A stretch of DNA of 64,000 nt from Paracoccus yibinensis (GCF_030846195.1 NZ_JAVCWH010000004.1:1-64000); one strand, 5' to 3'. Shown: positions 27,757-39,376, counted from the first letter of the stretch. Made by a program: numbers and translations. The notes: a model not told the origin generated them from the letters alone.

Positions 27757-28446
27757 ATGACGACCAAGTTTCACAAATCCCTGCTGGCCGCCATCGCCGC
27801 CGGGTGCATCGCCGTGCCGGTTCAGATCATGGCCCATGGCGATGTCGCGCCGCAGCCGATAAACACCGATGCGCTGCCCGAGGTGGGCGAGGAATGGCTG
27901 ACCGAAAACCCCTATCGGGCCGAGGCGGCGGGCGACGAGGTCTGGCTGACCGCGGTGAAAATCGGCGATTCCGGCTATAACCAGAACTGCGCGCGCTGCC
28001 ATGGCCTTGGCGCCGTGTCGGGCGGGCTGGCGCCCGACCTGCGTTTCCTTGAGGCCGAGGAATATGGCGATGAATGGTTCATCGAACGGTTCCGCCACGG
28101 CTATACTCAGGATGGCACGACCAAGATGCCGGCCTTTGGCGATGTGCTGGGCCAAAAGGCCGCTTGGGCGATCCGCACCTATATCGAAACCCGCCCCGAA
28201 GATGGCGCGCTGGACGCGGCCTCGGACCGGCTGCATGAAATTCGGGACCTTCTGACCAAGGGCGAAGGCGATCCGGCCGCCCTGAAGACCGAGTTGACGG
28301 AAATCGCAACGGGCGTGGTCACCGCATCGGGCGCCCCGGTCGCCGACAGCGCCGTGTCGCGCGCCGCTGCCGCGCTGACCGATGATCCGGCATCCGGGAA
28401 ACATGCCGCCGAATTGCTGACGATCGGGCTTTCCGCATCGAACTGA
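27757..28446 (+). CDS. Cytochrome c-550, PedF-like
   Basis: A 229-aa periplasmic mono-heme cytochrome c. A signal peptide ends near AHG (residue 28). The heme site is C78-A-R-C81-H82 and the likely axial Met is M124 in TTKMPAFG; the remaining C-terminal region is helical and Ala-rich. Cytochromes of this type take electrons from PQQ alcohol dehydrogenases (ExaB/PedF). The start has AGGAGG 8 bp upstream. It begins a two-gene unit with the following binding protein, 8 bp away. Its own operator-like dyad suggests it is controlled with the dehydrogenase. Confidence 0.9.
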   Translation: MTTKFHKSLLAAIAAGCIAVPVQIMAHGDVAPQPINTDALPEVGEEWLTENPYRAEAAGDEVWLTAVKIGDSGYNQNCARCHGLGAVSGGLAPDLRFLEAEEYGDEWFIERFRHGYTQDGTTKMPAFGDVLGQKAAWAIRTYIETRPEDGALDAASDRLHEIRDLLTKGEGDPAALKTELTEIATGVVTASGAPVADSAVSRAAAALTDDPASGKHAAELLTIGLSASN

Positions 28447-28454
28447 GGGATGTG

Positions 28455-29351
28455 ATGGGATCAGGTTTTCCGATTGCGGGCGCGGCCCTGCTGGTCTTTC
28501 TGGCCGGGGCCGCGCCCGGTTTTGCATCCTGCGCCGGCGTGGCGCCCGATCAGCGCCAGCAGAACAGCTTTCCGCAGGATATCGGCCGCACGCTGGACCG
28601 GATCACCGACGAGGGCTGGATTGAGATCGCGGTCTATGAAGATTTCCCGCCCTGGTCCTATCTGGCCAATGGCCAGCCGGCCGGGATCGATGTCGATCTG
28701 GCGCGGCTGATCGGCGGCGATCTGGGCGTCGAGACCCGGATCCGCATGGTCCAGGCGGGCGAGACGCTGGACCAGGACCTGCTGAACTATGTCTACAAGG
28801 GCGCGGCGGTGGGCGGGCATGTGTCGAACCTGTTCCTGCATGCGCCCTATGACGTGGATTATGCCTGCCGTTTCGATCAGGTCGTCTTCACCGGCATCTA
28901 TGCCGAGGAACATCTGGCGATCGCCTATGCACGCGCCGAATACCCCGAAAAGCCGCCTGTTCCGGCCTTTTTCCGTTACGACACGGTGGGGGTCGAAAAC
29001 GATTCCATCTCGGATTTCTTCCTGACCGGGCTGGTCGGGGCGGCGGGCGACAAGGTGCATCGCTATCCCAATGTCGCGCAGGCGATGGCGGCCCTGGTGG
29101 CGGGGGACGTGATGGCGGTGATGGGCCCGCGCGCCCAGCTGGAAGCCGGCGCGACGGACGCCATCGGCATCCATGAGCCGCCCTTTCTGGGGCTGGAACG
29201 GTCGAAATGGACGCTGGGGCTGGCCCTGTCGACCCAGCACCGGCCGCTGGGCTATGCGGTGGATGACATCATCGGCGCGGCCATTGCCGACGGGCGGATG
29301 GAACGGATCTTTGCCGATCATGGCGTGACCTATCTGCCGGCGGTGCGCTGA
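28455..29351 (+). CDS. Quinoprotein dehydrogenase-associated substrate-binding protein (XoxJ-like)
   Basis: A 298-aa family-3-type periplasmic binding protein. The signal peptide ends near GFASC; the mature N-terminus has two cysteines. Family blocks: GWIEIAVYEDFPPWSYLANG, QPAGIDVDLARLIGGDLG and the C-terminal MERIFADHGVTYLP. Proteins of this class (MxaJ, XoxJ) accompany methanol and other PQQ dehydrogenases and are thought to help assemble or activate the enzyme rather than feed a transporter. It is 8 bp after the cytochrome gene. A GTG at 28452 is an alternative start. It converges on the apbE gene, with 28 bp between the stops. Confidence 0.82.
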   Translation: MGSGFPIAGAALLVFLAGAAPGFASCAGVAPDQRQQNSFPQDIGRTLDRITDEGWIEIAVYEDFPPWSYLANGQPAGIDVDLARLIGGDLGVETRIRMVQAGETLDQDLLNYVYKGAAVGGHVSNLFLHAPYDVDYACRFDQVVFTGIYAEEHLAIAYARAEYPEKPPVPAFFRYDTVGVENDSISDFFLTGLVGAAGDKVHRYPNVAQAMAALVAGDVMAVMGPRAQLEAGATDAIGIHEPPFLGLERSKWTLGLALSTQHRPLGYAVDDIIGAAIADGRMERIFADHGVTYLPAVR

Positions 29352-29379
29352 AACGGGGGCAGGCCGGGGGCGGGGCGCG

Positions 29380-30264
29380 TCAGAGCGTCGTCAGGTTGCC
29401 ATCGAAATCGACCAGCCGCACCGGGCCGGTGTCCAGCCGCCGGGCGGCGGCGGCGATGGCCGGGCGATCCATCAGCACAAAGGCCGTCGATGCCGCATCG
29501 GCCAGCGCGGCTGTTCCTGCCTCGACCGACACCGTGGACCAGCGCGGGCGCTGGCCTGCCGGGCCGATGATATGGCTCTGCCCGCCCGGAAAGACCAGCG
29601 CGCCGGGCGATGATGTCGCGATGGCCCGCCCCGCGCGCAGCGTCAGCCGCCCCAGAACCCCGGCGTCGGGATCGGCCAGTTCCAGCGCGAAATCGCCGCC
29701 AATGGCGCGGGTTTCGCCCAGATCGACCAGAATATCGCCAAGGCCGCGGTCCGCCAGCAGCGCGGCGGCGCGGTCGGTCGCGATCCCCTGGGCGATGCCG
29801 TTCAGCGTCACGGCCTGACCCTGCGCCAGCCGCAGGTCGCGCCCGTCGCGCACCAGCCCGCCAAGCGGCGTCAGGGGCCCGGGCGCCGCGCCACCGGCCA
29901 GCGCCTGCCACAGGACCTGGACCCCGGGGTCAAAGACGCCGCCGGTCGCGCCATGCACCCGCCGGGCCAGCGTCACGGCATCCAGCAGATCATCCGACGC
30001 GGTGACGCGGCCGTTGCGGTTCAGGCGCGTCACCTCGGAATCGCGGAACAGCGAAAACACCGCCTCGATGCGCCCGATCATGGCGCGCAGATCGGCCAGC
30101 ACCCTGTCCGGCGCGGCGCCGCCCCGGATCACGATGCGCGCATCCGCGCCCAGCGCCTGGCCGCGCCATTCGGCCGCCGCCGCCTTCGCCGCCACCGTCG
30201 CCGCCGCCGGGCCGGCGACCAGCGCCCCGGCGGTGATCGTCAGAAAGCGCCTGCGCCCGATCAT
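29380..30264 (-). CDS. apbE: FAD:protein FMN transferase (ApbE)
   Basis: ApbE attaches FMN covalently to a Ser/Thr of periplasmic flavoproteins using FAD. The 294-aa protein has a twin-arginine-like N-terminus (MIGRRRFLTITAGALVAG) and family blocks DPGVQVLWQALAG, LNGIAQGIATDRAAALL, ILVDLGETRAIGG, AIATSSPGALVFPGG and ADAASTAFVLM. The start overlaps the stop of the NosR-like gene (ATGA); that protein has a flavinylation motif and is the obvious substrate. The start at 30264 was preferred over an extended frame because of this coupling and the signal sequence. Confidence 0.92.
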   Translation of the reverse strand: MIGRRRFLTITAGALVAGPAAATVAAKAAAAEWRGQALGADARIVIRGGAAPDRVLADLRAMIGRIEAVFSLFRDSEVTRLNRNGRVTASDDLLDAVTLARRVHGATGGVFDPGVQVLWQALAGGAAPGPLTPLGGLVRDGRDLRLAQGQAVTLNGIAQGIATDRAAALLADRGLGDILVDLGETRAIGGDFALELADPDAGVLGRLTLRAGRAIATSSPGALVFPGGQSHIIGPAGQRPRWSTVSVEAGTAALADAASTAFVLMDRPAIAAAARRLDTGPVRLVDFDGNLTTL

Positions 30265-32315
30265 GCCGCCATCCTCCGGCCGCGCGCCTTCAGGATCAAG
30301 GGCACGCACTGGCCCGGGTCGTCATGGATCTTGACGCAGTCAAGGCACTGGAAACATTCGGAATAGCGGATTTCGCCCTTGGGCGCGATGGCGTCATATT
30401 TGCAGCGCACGCGGCACAGCTGGCAGGGGCTGCCGCAGGCCGCGCGGCGCGGGATCCAGCGGCGCAGGCGCAGCACCCCGCCGATCCGCATCAGGGCGCC
30501 AAGCGGGCAGATCGACCGGCAGAACCCCTTGAACCAGACCATCGACACCGCCAGCCAGCCGCCCGCCCACAGCACATAGGGCCAGGGGCGGTCGAAATGC
30601 ATGGTGATGGCGGTCTTGAACGGCTCGATCTCGGCCACGGTTTCGGCGTGGTCGGGGGCGATAAAGGCGACCGCGATCAGACCGGCCAGCGCCACCGGCC
30701 CGGTCCACAGCAAGGCACGGCCGAGGCTGCGCGGCGGTTCCCATTCCGGCAGCCCCAGCCGCCGCCCGGCGTGATGGGCGAATTCCTGCATCGCCCCAAA
30801 GGGGCACAGCCAGCCGCAGAACAGCCCGCGCCCCCACAGGACGAAACCAATGATCGCCGCCGCCCAGACCATCAGCGAGAACGGATCATAGAGCAGCACC
30901 GCCAGCCCGCCGCCCTGCGTCACCCCGCGGATCACCGCAAGCGGCGTGACGATCGACAATTGCCCCTGACCCCAGAACCCGACAAAGCCGATCACGGCCG
31001 CCAGGATTGTCAGCCGGATGGCGGTGAAACGCCGCTGCCGCGCCAGCCAGCTTTGCCGCATCAGCGCGGCGCCCAGCCCCAGCAGCCCCGCCGCCAGCAG
31101 GATCAGGTCCAGCCGCCGGTTGCGCAGCGCATCGACCCAGGGCGCGGTCTGCACCGGCGCGGCGGCCGCCAGAAAGAAGCGTTCCGGCAGGCCCATGGCC
31201 AGATCGAAATCGCGGATGCCGGTTTCGGGTTGGAACATGCCATGTTCGCGCTGCGCATGCAGCACCAGCGACCAGTCGCGGCTCGGGTCAAAGCCCAGTC
31301 GCCGGTCCAGCCGCACCACCATGATCGTCGCATCCTGCAACGCATCAGGCAGGTCCGGGTGCAGCTCGGCCAGGATATCGGCATCGCGCAGTGCCAGCGG
31401 CAGCCCGTCCTGCACCGCGCCGATCCGGTCGGGGGCGGTATTGCGGATGAAATCGGGGCCGACCAGCCCGTGCCGCCCGGCCTCGATCAGCAGGATCATC
31501 TCATCATCCGGGGCCAGCGTGGTCAGCCGCCGGACCTCGGCCAGGGTGGCGGGGGCAAGGACGGCGGCGGCAATCGCCGGCGGGCCGATATCGACGGCGA
31601 ACAGGTCCAGATAGGCGCCGTCCGGGTCGGCCGCGGCATCCGGGTCGTCATCGGCCCATTGCGTGCCGGCAAAGGCGGCATCGGCATCGGCATTGCTGAC
31701 CAGCAGGTGCCGCGCCAGCCCCTGCGCCAGCATCGCATTCCAGTCCAGCGCTTCGGCGTGATCGGGATCGGGGCGCGGCGGGGGGCCGGCGCTGATCCCC
31801 TTCATCTTTTCGCGCGCCACGGCTAGGGCGGAGGCGAGGATCGATTCATGCGCGATCCGGACGCTGGCCGTGGCCTTGGTGACGCCGTCGAGGTAGACCA
31901 GATCGCCCCCCGCCTGATCGCCATAGGGGCTGCCGACGACCAGCGCCTGATTGATCGAATGGCCGCGATATTGCGACAGGAACTGGCGCAGCGGTGCCTC
32001 GCCCAGACCGGACACGAAGATCGGCTCGTTATGGGCCAGCAGCCGCACGTCGATGAACGTGCCCTCAAGATCCAGCAGCACCAGCATGTTGATCGGCTGT
32101 CCGGAAAAGCCGGGCAGGGGCGCCAGCGGGCCGGTTTCAAACACATAGCCCGCATCGCCGCCGCCCGAATTCGTCAGCCCCCAGACGCCCTTGTCGTTCA
32201 ACGGCTCGCCCAGCGCATAGGGCGCCGCGATCATGTCGCCAAGCGCCGCGCGCGTCAGCGGTTCGGCGTGCAGGGGGGCGGCCCAGAACAGGATCAGCAA
32301 CATCAGCCAGCGCAT
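30261..32315 (-). CDS. NosR-like membrane flavin/iron-sulfur protein
   Basis: A 684-aa polytopic protein in the NosR/NirI family. Order: signal sequence (1-17), periplasmic FMN-binding domain with the flavinylation motif TKATAS at 146-151 (attachment expected on T149), a long periplasmic region, about six membrane helices, two CxxxCP motifs (CGWLCPFG, CRSICPLG) in the membrane part, and a C-terminal pair of 4Fe-4S clusters (CGSPCQLCRVRCKYD, CFQCLDC). NosR serves N2O reductase maturation, but no nos gene is present; here it sits in the PQQ cluster with apbE. It may carry electrons between the quinone pool, periplasm and cytoplasm. An operator-like site lies 36 bp upstream. Confidence 0.88.
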   Translation of the reverse strand: MRWLMLLILFWAAPLHAEPLTRAALGDMIAAPYALGEPLNDKGVWGLTNSGGGDAGYVFETGPLAPLPGFSGQPINMLVLLDLEGTFIDVRLLAHNEPIFVSGLGEAPLRQFLSQYRGHSINQALVVGSPYGDQAGGDLVYLDGVTKATASVRIAHESILASALAVAREKMKGISAGPPPRPDPDHAEALDWNAMLAQGLARHLLVSNADADAAFAGTQWADDDPDAAADPDGAYLDLFAVDIGPPAIAAAVLAPATLAEVRRLTTLAPDDEMILLIEAGRHGLVGPDFIRNTAPDRIGAVQDGLPLALRDADILAELHPDLPDALQDATIMVVRLDRRLGFDPSRDWSLVLHAQREHGMFQPETGIRDFDLAMGLPERFFLAAAAPVQTAPWVDALRNRRLDLILLAAGLLGLGAALMRQSWLARQRRFTAIRLTILAAVIGFVGFWGQGQLSIVTPLAVIRGVTQGGGLAVLLYDPFSLMVWAAAIIGFVLWGRGLFCGWLCPFGAMQEFAHHAGRRLGLPEWEPPRSLGRALLWTGPVALAGLIAVAFIAPDHAETVAEIEPFKTAITMHFDRPWPYVLWAGGWLAVSMVWFKGFCRSICPLGALMRIGGVLRLRRWIPRRAACGSPCQLCRVRCKYDAIAPKGEIRYSECFQCLDCVKIHDDPGQCVPLILKARGRRMAA

Positions 32316-32351
32316 GGGGGCAGACTAGCGCCGCCGCGCCGCTCATAAATG

Positions 32352-32363
32352 CGACCAAAGTCG
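32352..32363 (-). promoter_or_regulatory. Operator candidate upstream of the NosR-like gene
   Basis: CGACCAAAGTCG (4-bp inverted repeat with a 4-nt spacer) lies 36 bp upstream of the NosR-like start, in the 200-bp divergent gap. It is the weakest dyad of the five but keeps CGACCA. Confidence 0.4.
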
Positions 32364-32515
32364 ACCGCGTGCCGGTCGGGGCGCGGTCCGGCGGCCGCGA
32401 CCGCTAGCCCCGCATCAGCATCGCGCGAAAGCCGGACCAAGGGCCAAAAGCCCGTGGCCAGAAAGGGTTGCGCGCGCGGGAAGGCGTGAATGCTGTGCAT
32501 AGGGATGGTGTTGTC

Positions 32516-33817
32516 GTGAACGAGTCGCAGTCAGATTTCTGGATTCTACCGCCCGGCAGGGTTGATGCCGAACCGGGGCAGGGCGCGCGCCCGGTTTCCG
32601 GCCCCCTGCCGATGGTGGCGGCTGCGCCGCAGACCCGGTTCGCGGTGACGCGGATCGACGCTGTCACCCCGCTCGACGATCAGCTTGGCATCGACCCGAA
32701 GCGCGGCTGGCCGGCGGCGCTCGACCCGTTTTTCGCGTCGGATCGCGGGCGGCATTGCTATGTGTTGCTCGATGCGGCCGAGGGTGACGGGCTGACCGAG
32801 CTGCTGGACGGCTCCGGGCTGGACCATGTCTGTCTGTATCAAGGCGCCGCCCTGTATGAGCTGGGCGAGGTCGCGCCCTGGCTGGTGCGGCTGGAGCCCG
32901 GCAGCAGCTTTGCCCGGATGCTGCTGACGCGCGGGCGGTCGCCGGCCAGCATGTGGGGGCGGTTTGGTGGCCTGTATCTGCGGACCGATGCCGGGCTGGG
33001 CGATCTGCGGGCCCATCTGCGGCGGCGGCTGCGGGTGCAGGACGCATCGGGCAAGGCCTATTATCTGCGCTTCTGGGACAGGCGGCTGATCGCGGAACTG
33101 GCGCGGTTGCAGGGCGATTCTGCCGATATCCTGCGGGCGCTGTTCGATGGCCGCGATCTGCGCATCGACGCGCTGGCCCGCGATCTGGGCGAGGGCAATT
33201 TCGCCATCATAGCACGCCGGAATGGCGGGGATGCCGGCATGGCGGCGCCGGCAGCAGCGGCCACCGCCAGCCGCGCGGATCTGACGCTGCCGGCGGTGCT
33301 GCGCGCGGTGCGGGCATCGGCGCAGACGACCTGTGTGCAGGTGGTCACCGACGGGCTGATGCGGTCGATCCCGCGGCATCTGCGGATGCTGGATGTCCGG
33401 CGCGCCGAGGTCGAACGGCTGGTCGTGCAGGTCGCGGCCGATGCGCGCGGCTTTGGCGTCACTGGGCGGGCAGCGATCGGCAAGCTGGCCGCCGCATCGG
33501 CCTTTCTGGGCTATCGGATGCTGTATGATCCGCGGCTGGCACGGCTTTGCGCGCCCTGGCTGCCGGTGCGCGCGCCGCTGTCGGATCTCGCGTCGGTCAC
33601 CCGGATGATCGAGGGTATCGCCGAATGGCGTAACAAGCAGGGGCTGGTCGGCGATCTGGCGCAACAACTGGCTGCCATCGGCCAGACCGGGCCGGACCCG
33701 GCGCGCAGCGACGGCGGGGCGCAGGGGATTATGGCCGACTGTCGCGTAGCCCTTAACAGGCCGCTTCTTTGGTTGCCGCCCGTAATGCAAGAGGCTTGTG
33801 ACCTTGTTAGCGTGTGA
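32516..33817 (+). CDS. DUF4123-domain protein (orphan type VI secretion adaptor?)
   Basis: About 433 aa. The DUF4123 region covers roughly residues 70-200: HCYVLLDAAEGDGLTELL, HVCLYQGAALYELGEVAPWLV, MWGRFGGLYLRTDAGLGDL and AYYLRFWDRRLIAEL. DUF4123 proteins are adaptors that load effectors onto VgrG in type VI secretion. No vgrG, effector or other T6SS gene is present here. The GTG start at 32516 (AGGGA 10 bp upstream) is uncertain. The last 25-30 residues are encoded by less GC-rich DNA and look unrelated, so the 3' end may have been replaced when the adjacent IS110-type element arrived. The C-terminal third is unassigned. Confidence 0.7.
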   Translation: MNESQSDFWILPPGRVDAEPGQGARPVSGPLPMVAAAPQTRFAVTRIDAVTPLDDQLGIDPKRGWPAALDPFFASDRGRHCYVLLDAAEGDGLTELLDGSGLDHVCLYQGAALYELGEVAPWLVRLEPGSSFARMLLTRGRSPASMWGRFGGLYLRTDAGLGDLRAHLRRRLRVQDASGKAYYLRFWDRRLIAELARLQGDSADILRALFDGRDLRIDALARDLGEGNFAIIARRNGGDAGMAAPAAAATASRADLTLPAVLRAVRASAQTTCVQVVTDGLMRSIPRHLRMLDVRRAEVERLVVQVAADARGFGVTGRAAIGKLAAASAFLGYRMLYDPRLARLCAPWLPVRAPLSDLASVTRMIEGIAEWRNKQGLVGDLAQQLAAIGQTGPDPARSDGGAQGIMADCRVALNRPLLWLPPVMQEACDLVSV

Positions 33818-34038
33818 TCGAGTGCGGTCTTCTTTCAGGCCTCATTGTGCGGCGCTTTGAGAAGCCGCAGGCCGGTATGGTGATCAGCGGGGCGGGTTCC
33901 AATCTGAAATGCGGGCTTTGCGCACGCAGCAGCCTTCTGGTTTCCCCGGCCCGGATCTTTTCGATCATGCGCCCATTCAGGTCGTCGGCTTCTCACACCC
34001 CCTTAGCTCCGCCGCTGACTGCGTGTTGCCCGCTGAGG
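33818..34038. other. Non-coding flank downstream of the IS110-type transposase
   Basis: No gene recognised. It lies on the 3' side of the transposase, where IS1111-group elements carry their non-coding end and bridge RNA; the true element end may be near 33720-33740, where composition changes inside the DUF4123 gene. No terminal repeats could be fixed. Confidence 0.4.
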
Positions 34039-35067
34039 TTACGCCACGGCAGCCAGCGTCGGATCCTTGAAGTCCTCATTCCGGGTCAGCATCGCCCAGA
34101 TTTGTCGAGCCATCTTGTTGGCCAGCGCAATCGCTACCAGCATTTTCGGCTTGCGGTCCAGCATCCGGGCCAACCACGAGCCCGCCACGATCTTTCGTCG
34201 TCCCAGCCAGCCCAGCCGCGACATGGCTCCGATGATCAGGAGCCGCCGAATATCGGCTTGTCCAGCTTTCGAGACGCGGCCCAGGCGATCCCTTCCGCCC
34301 GAGGAATGTTGCCGCGGCACCAACCCGAGCCATGCCGCAAAGTCGCGCCCGCGCCTGAACTGTGCCATGTCGGGGCCGAACGCCTCGAGGGCCAGAGCTG
34401 TCAGCGGGCCGACACCGGGCATGGTGCGCAGTCGCCGCGCTGTCTCCGAACGGGCGGCGAGGTCCTTCAGTTTCTGGTCTCGCGCGGTGATCCGCGCCGT
34501 CTTTTCCGCAATTTGAGTTAGCAGTTCCTCACATTCCTCACGCAGCAACCCGGGAAGACCGTTGCGGTCATCTGCCACAAGGGCTTGCATGCGCCCAAGC
34601 GCACCAAGGCCGATGGGAAAAACATGACCATGTTCATAGAGCAGGCTGCGCAGGGCATTCACATCTTCGGTCCGCTGCCGGACCAACCGCTCGCGTCCGC
34701 GAAACAGGGCAGCCCGCGCCTGCTGATCCTCCGATTTCGGCACCACAAAGCGCATCTCTGGCTGACGCGCGGCTATGACGATCGCTTCCGCATCGTTCGC
34801 ATCATTCTTTTGCCGCTTGACGAATGGCCGAACATACTGCGGTGCGATCAGCTTCGTTTCATGGCCGAGCGCCTCCATCTCCCGCGCCCAGTAGCTGGCG
34901 CTGCCGCAGGCCTCGAACACCACCAGGCAGGCCGGATGCTGCGCCATGAACGCGCGGAACTGATCCCGCGTCAGCTTCTTGCGGAACTTCACATCCCCTA
35001 CCATCGAAGCGCCGTGGAGTTGGAAAACACGCTTTGCCAGGTCAACCCCGATCATCGTATCCTTCAT
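34039..35067 (-). mobile_element. IS110/IS1111-family transposase
   Basis: A 342-aa intact transposase. The N-terminal RuvC-like DEDD domain shows GVDLAKRVFQLHG (first Asp), VVFEACGSASYW (Glu) and NDANDAEAI (Asp pair). The C-terminal serine-containing transposase_20-type domain shows MPGVGPLTALALEAFG and FAAWLGLVPRQHSSGG...LGRVSKAGQADIRRLLI. The start at 35067 has GGAGAGG upstream. Only about 60 bp separate it from the ABC ATPase gene, so the 5' end of the element is short, as in the IS1111 group. The frame is unbroken, so the element may be active. It lies at the border of accessory and core regions. Confidence 0.9.
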
Positions 35068-35127
35068 CTTGCCGTCCTCTCCGTTGCGTGGCGTTGAACA
35101 CCACGACCTTGGCACACTGCGATGCCG

Positions 35128-36686
<1,559 letters not shown>

Positions 36687-36690
<4 letters not shown>

Positions 36691-37495
36691 CGCAGCACCC
36701 GCATCCGGGGATCCAGGGCGTCCCGCAACCCGTCGCCCAGCAGGTTCAGGCCCAGAACCGTCAGCACGATGCACAGTCCGGGAATGACGGCCACATGCGG
36801 GGCCAGCGTCACCATGGTCTGCGCCTCGGCCAGCATCCGGCCCCAGCTTGGCGTGGGGGGCTGCGCGCCAAGGCCCGCATAGGACAGCCCGGCTTCGGCC
36901 AAAATCCCCAGGCTGAACTGGATCGTGGCCTGCACGATTAGCAGGCTGGCGATGTTGGGCAGGACATGTTGCAGGCTGATCAATGCCCGGCCCTTGCCCG
37001 CCACCTGCGCCGCGCGGATGTAATCCAGCGTCCAGATGGGCAGCGCCGCGCCCCGCGCGACGCGGGCAAAGACCGGGATGTTGAAGATGCCGATGGCGAT
37101 GATCGCATTCACTGCCGACGGGCCGAAGACCGCCGTGATCAGGATCGCGATCACCAGGGATGGAAAGGCAAAGACCAGGTCGTTGCCGCGCATCACCAGA
37201 TCGTCCGGCCAGCGATCCCGATGCGCCGCCGCCAGCAATCCAAGGGGCACCCCCAGGCCCATGCCGATGGCGACCGCCACAAGCGCCACGACCACCGAGG
37301 TCTGCGCCCCTCGCATCGCCATCGACAGGATGTCCCGGCCCAGATGGTCGGTGCCGAACCAATGCGCGGGCGATGGCGGCAGCAGCTTTTCGGCAATGGC
37401 AAGCCGGGCGATGTCATGGGGCGTCCAGAAGGCCGACAGCACCGCCGCCGCCAGCGCCAGTCCCGCCAGCAAGGCGCCAAGGATCAGCCCCGCCC

Positions 37496-37499
<4 letters not shown>
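36687..37499 (-). CDS. Peptide-type ABC transporter permease (DppC-like)
   Basis: A 270-aa inner-membrane permease. It has an N-terminal helix, then the OppC/DppC motif HWFGTDHLGRDILSMAMRGA, about five more helices, and the cytoplasmic EAA-like loop YIRAAQVAGKGRALISLQHV that contacts the ATPase. It overlaps the DppB-like gene upstream and the ATPase downstream by 4 bp each, a tightly coupled operon. Length is normal for a family member with a short N-terminus. Confidence 0.92.
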
Positions 37500-38437
<938 letters not shown>

Positions 38438-38476
38438 GGCGGCCTTGCTAACCCGCCCTGCCGGGCCGGTAAAGCG

Positions 38477-39259
38477 TCAGCCCGCCTCGCCGCGCGGATA
38501 CCAGTTGGCAATGACAACCTCGCTTCCCGCGTCCGATGCCCCGACCAGGCGGGCGAATTCCTGAACGTCGCTGCCCCGGTGGTGATAGGGAAAGACCGTT
38601 ACAGGCTGGAAGTCGGCGACCGCGTCGGCCGCCTGCTGGACAGTCATCGTATAGGGCAGGTTCATCGGCAGGAAGGCGACATCGATGTTGTCCAGGGCGC
38701 GCATCTCGGGCGTGTCCTCGGTGTCGCCGGCGATATAGAACCGCTTGCCGCCGATGGTCAGGACATAGCCGTTGTCGCGCCCCTGGGGGTGATACTGCTG
38801 CCTGTCGGGGCTGGTGTTATAGGCAGGCACGGCCTCGATCCCGATGCCCATGGCCTGGGCCTGGTCGCCGTTGGCCATGGCCGTGGCGCGGGACTGCATG
38901 TCGGCTGGCAGCATCGCGTGGACCGCCGGATTGGCGATGATGGCGACGGCGGGCAGGGCCTGCAGGGTCGGCAGGTCGTAGTGGTCGCCATGTTCATGCG
39001 TGATCAGGATCAGCGAGGGCTGCGGCATCCCGGCATACAGATCCGCGCCGCCGACCGGATCGACATAGATGACGCCGCCCGGCGTCTCGACCACCATCGA
39101 GGCGTGATCGACCGGGTGGAACACGACCTGCCCGCCTTCGACCGGATAGGCGAAAGAGGTCGGCGCGGCGGCGGTCTGGGCAAGGGTGATGCGGGGCATG
39201 AGGGGAACGCTTGCTGCGGCAAGACCCAGCATCAGGCTGGCGCGGCGGCTGAGGATCAT
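38477..39259 (-). CDS. Tat-exported metallo-beta-lactamase-fold hydrolase
   Basis: A 260-aa protein with a twin-arginine signal (LSRRASLMLGLAAASVPL) ending about residue 28. The metal site motif is T-H88-E-H90-G-D92-H93 within residues 87-93, with later ligands likely in YIAGDTEDTPE and the FPYHH segment at 223-227. The fold is the UlaG-like branch of the metallo-beta-lactamase superfamily; substrate unknown. The start at 39259 has GGAGAAT upstream. It lies 39 bp before the ABC permease operon on the same strand and is probably co-transcribed with it. Divergent from saccharopine dehydrogenase. Confidence 0.88.
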   Translation of the reverse strand: MILSRRASLMLGLAAASVPLMPRITLAQTAAAPTSFAYPVEGGQVVFHPVDHASMVVETPGGVIYVDPVGGADLYAGMPQPSLILITHEHGDHYDLPTLQALPAVAIIANPAVHAMLPADMQSRATAMANGDQAQAMGIGIEAVPAYNTSPDRQQYHPQGRDNGYVLTIGGKRFYIAGDTEDTPEMRALDNIDVAFLPMNLPYTMTVQQAADAVADFQPVTVFPYHHRGSDVQEFARLVGASDAGSEVVIANWYPRGEAG

Positions 39260-39376
39260 GACGATTCTCCGAGACAAGGGTGATGGGAACGGGGTGGAAC
39301 ACGGATGGTGCAGGCGGGGTTCCCCTTGCCCCGTGTCGCACGTTATGACGACCGGGCGGCAGGACAGGGGAAAACG

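Noticed and set aside
30261-32315. A nitrous oxide reductase gene cluster
   Set aside because: Only a NosR-like protein and ApbE are present; no nosZ, nosD, nosF, nosY or nosL is found.
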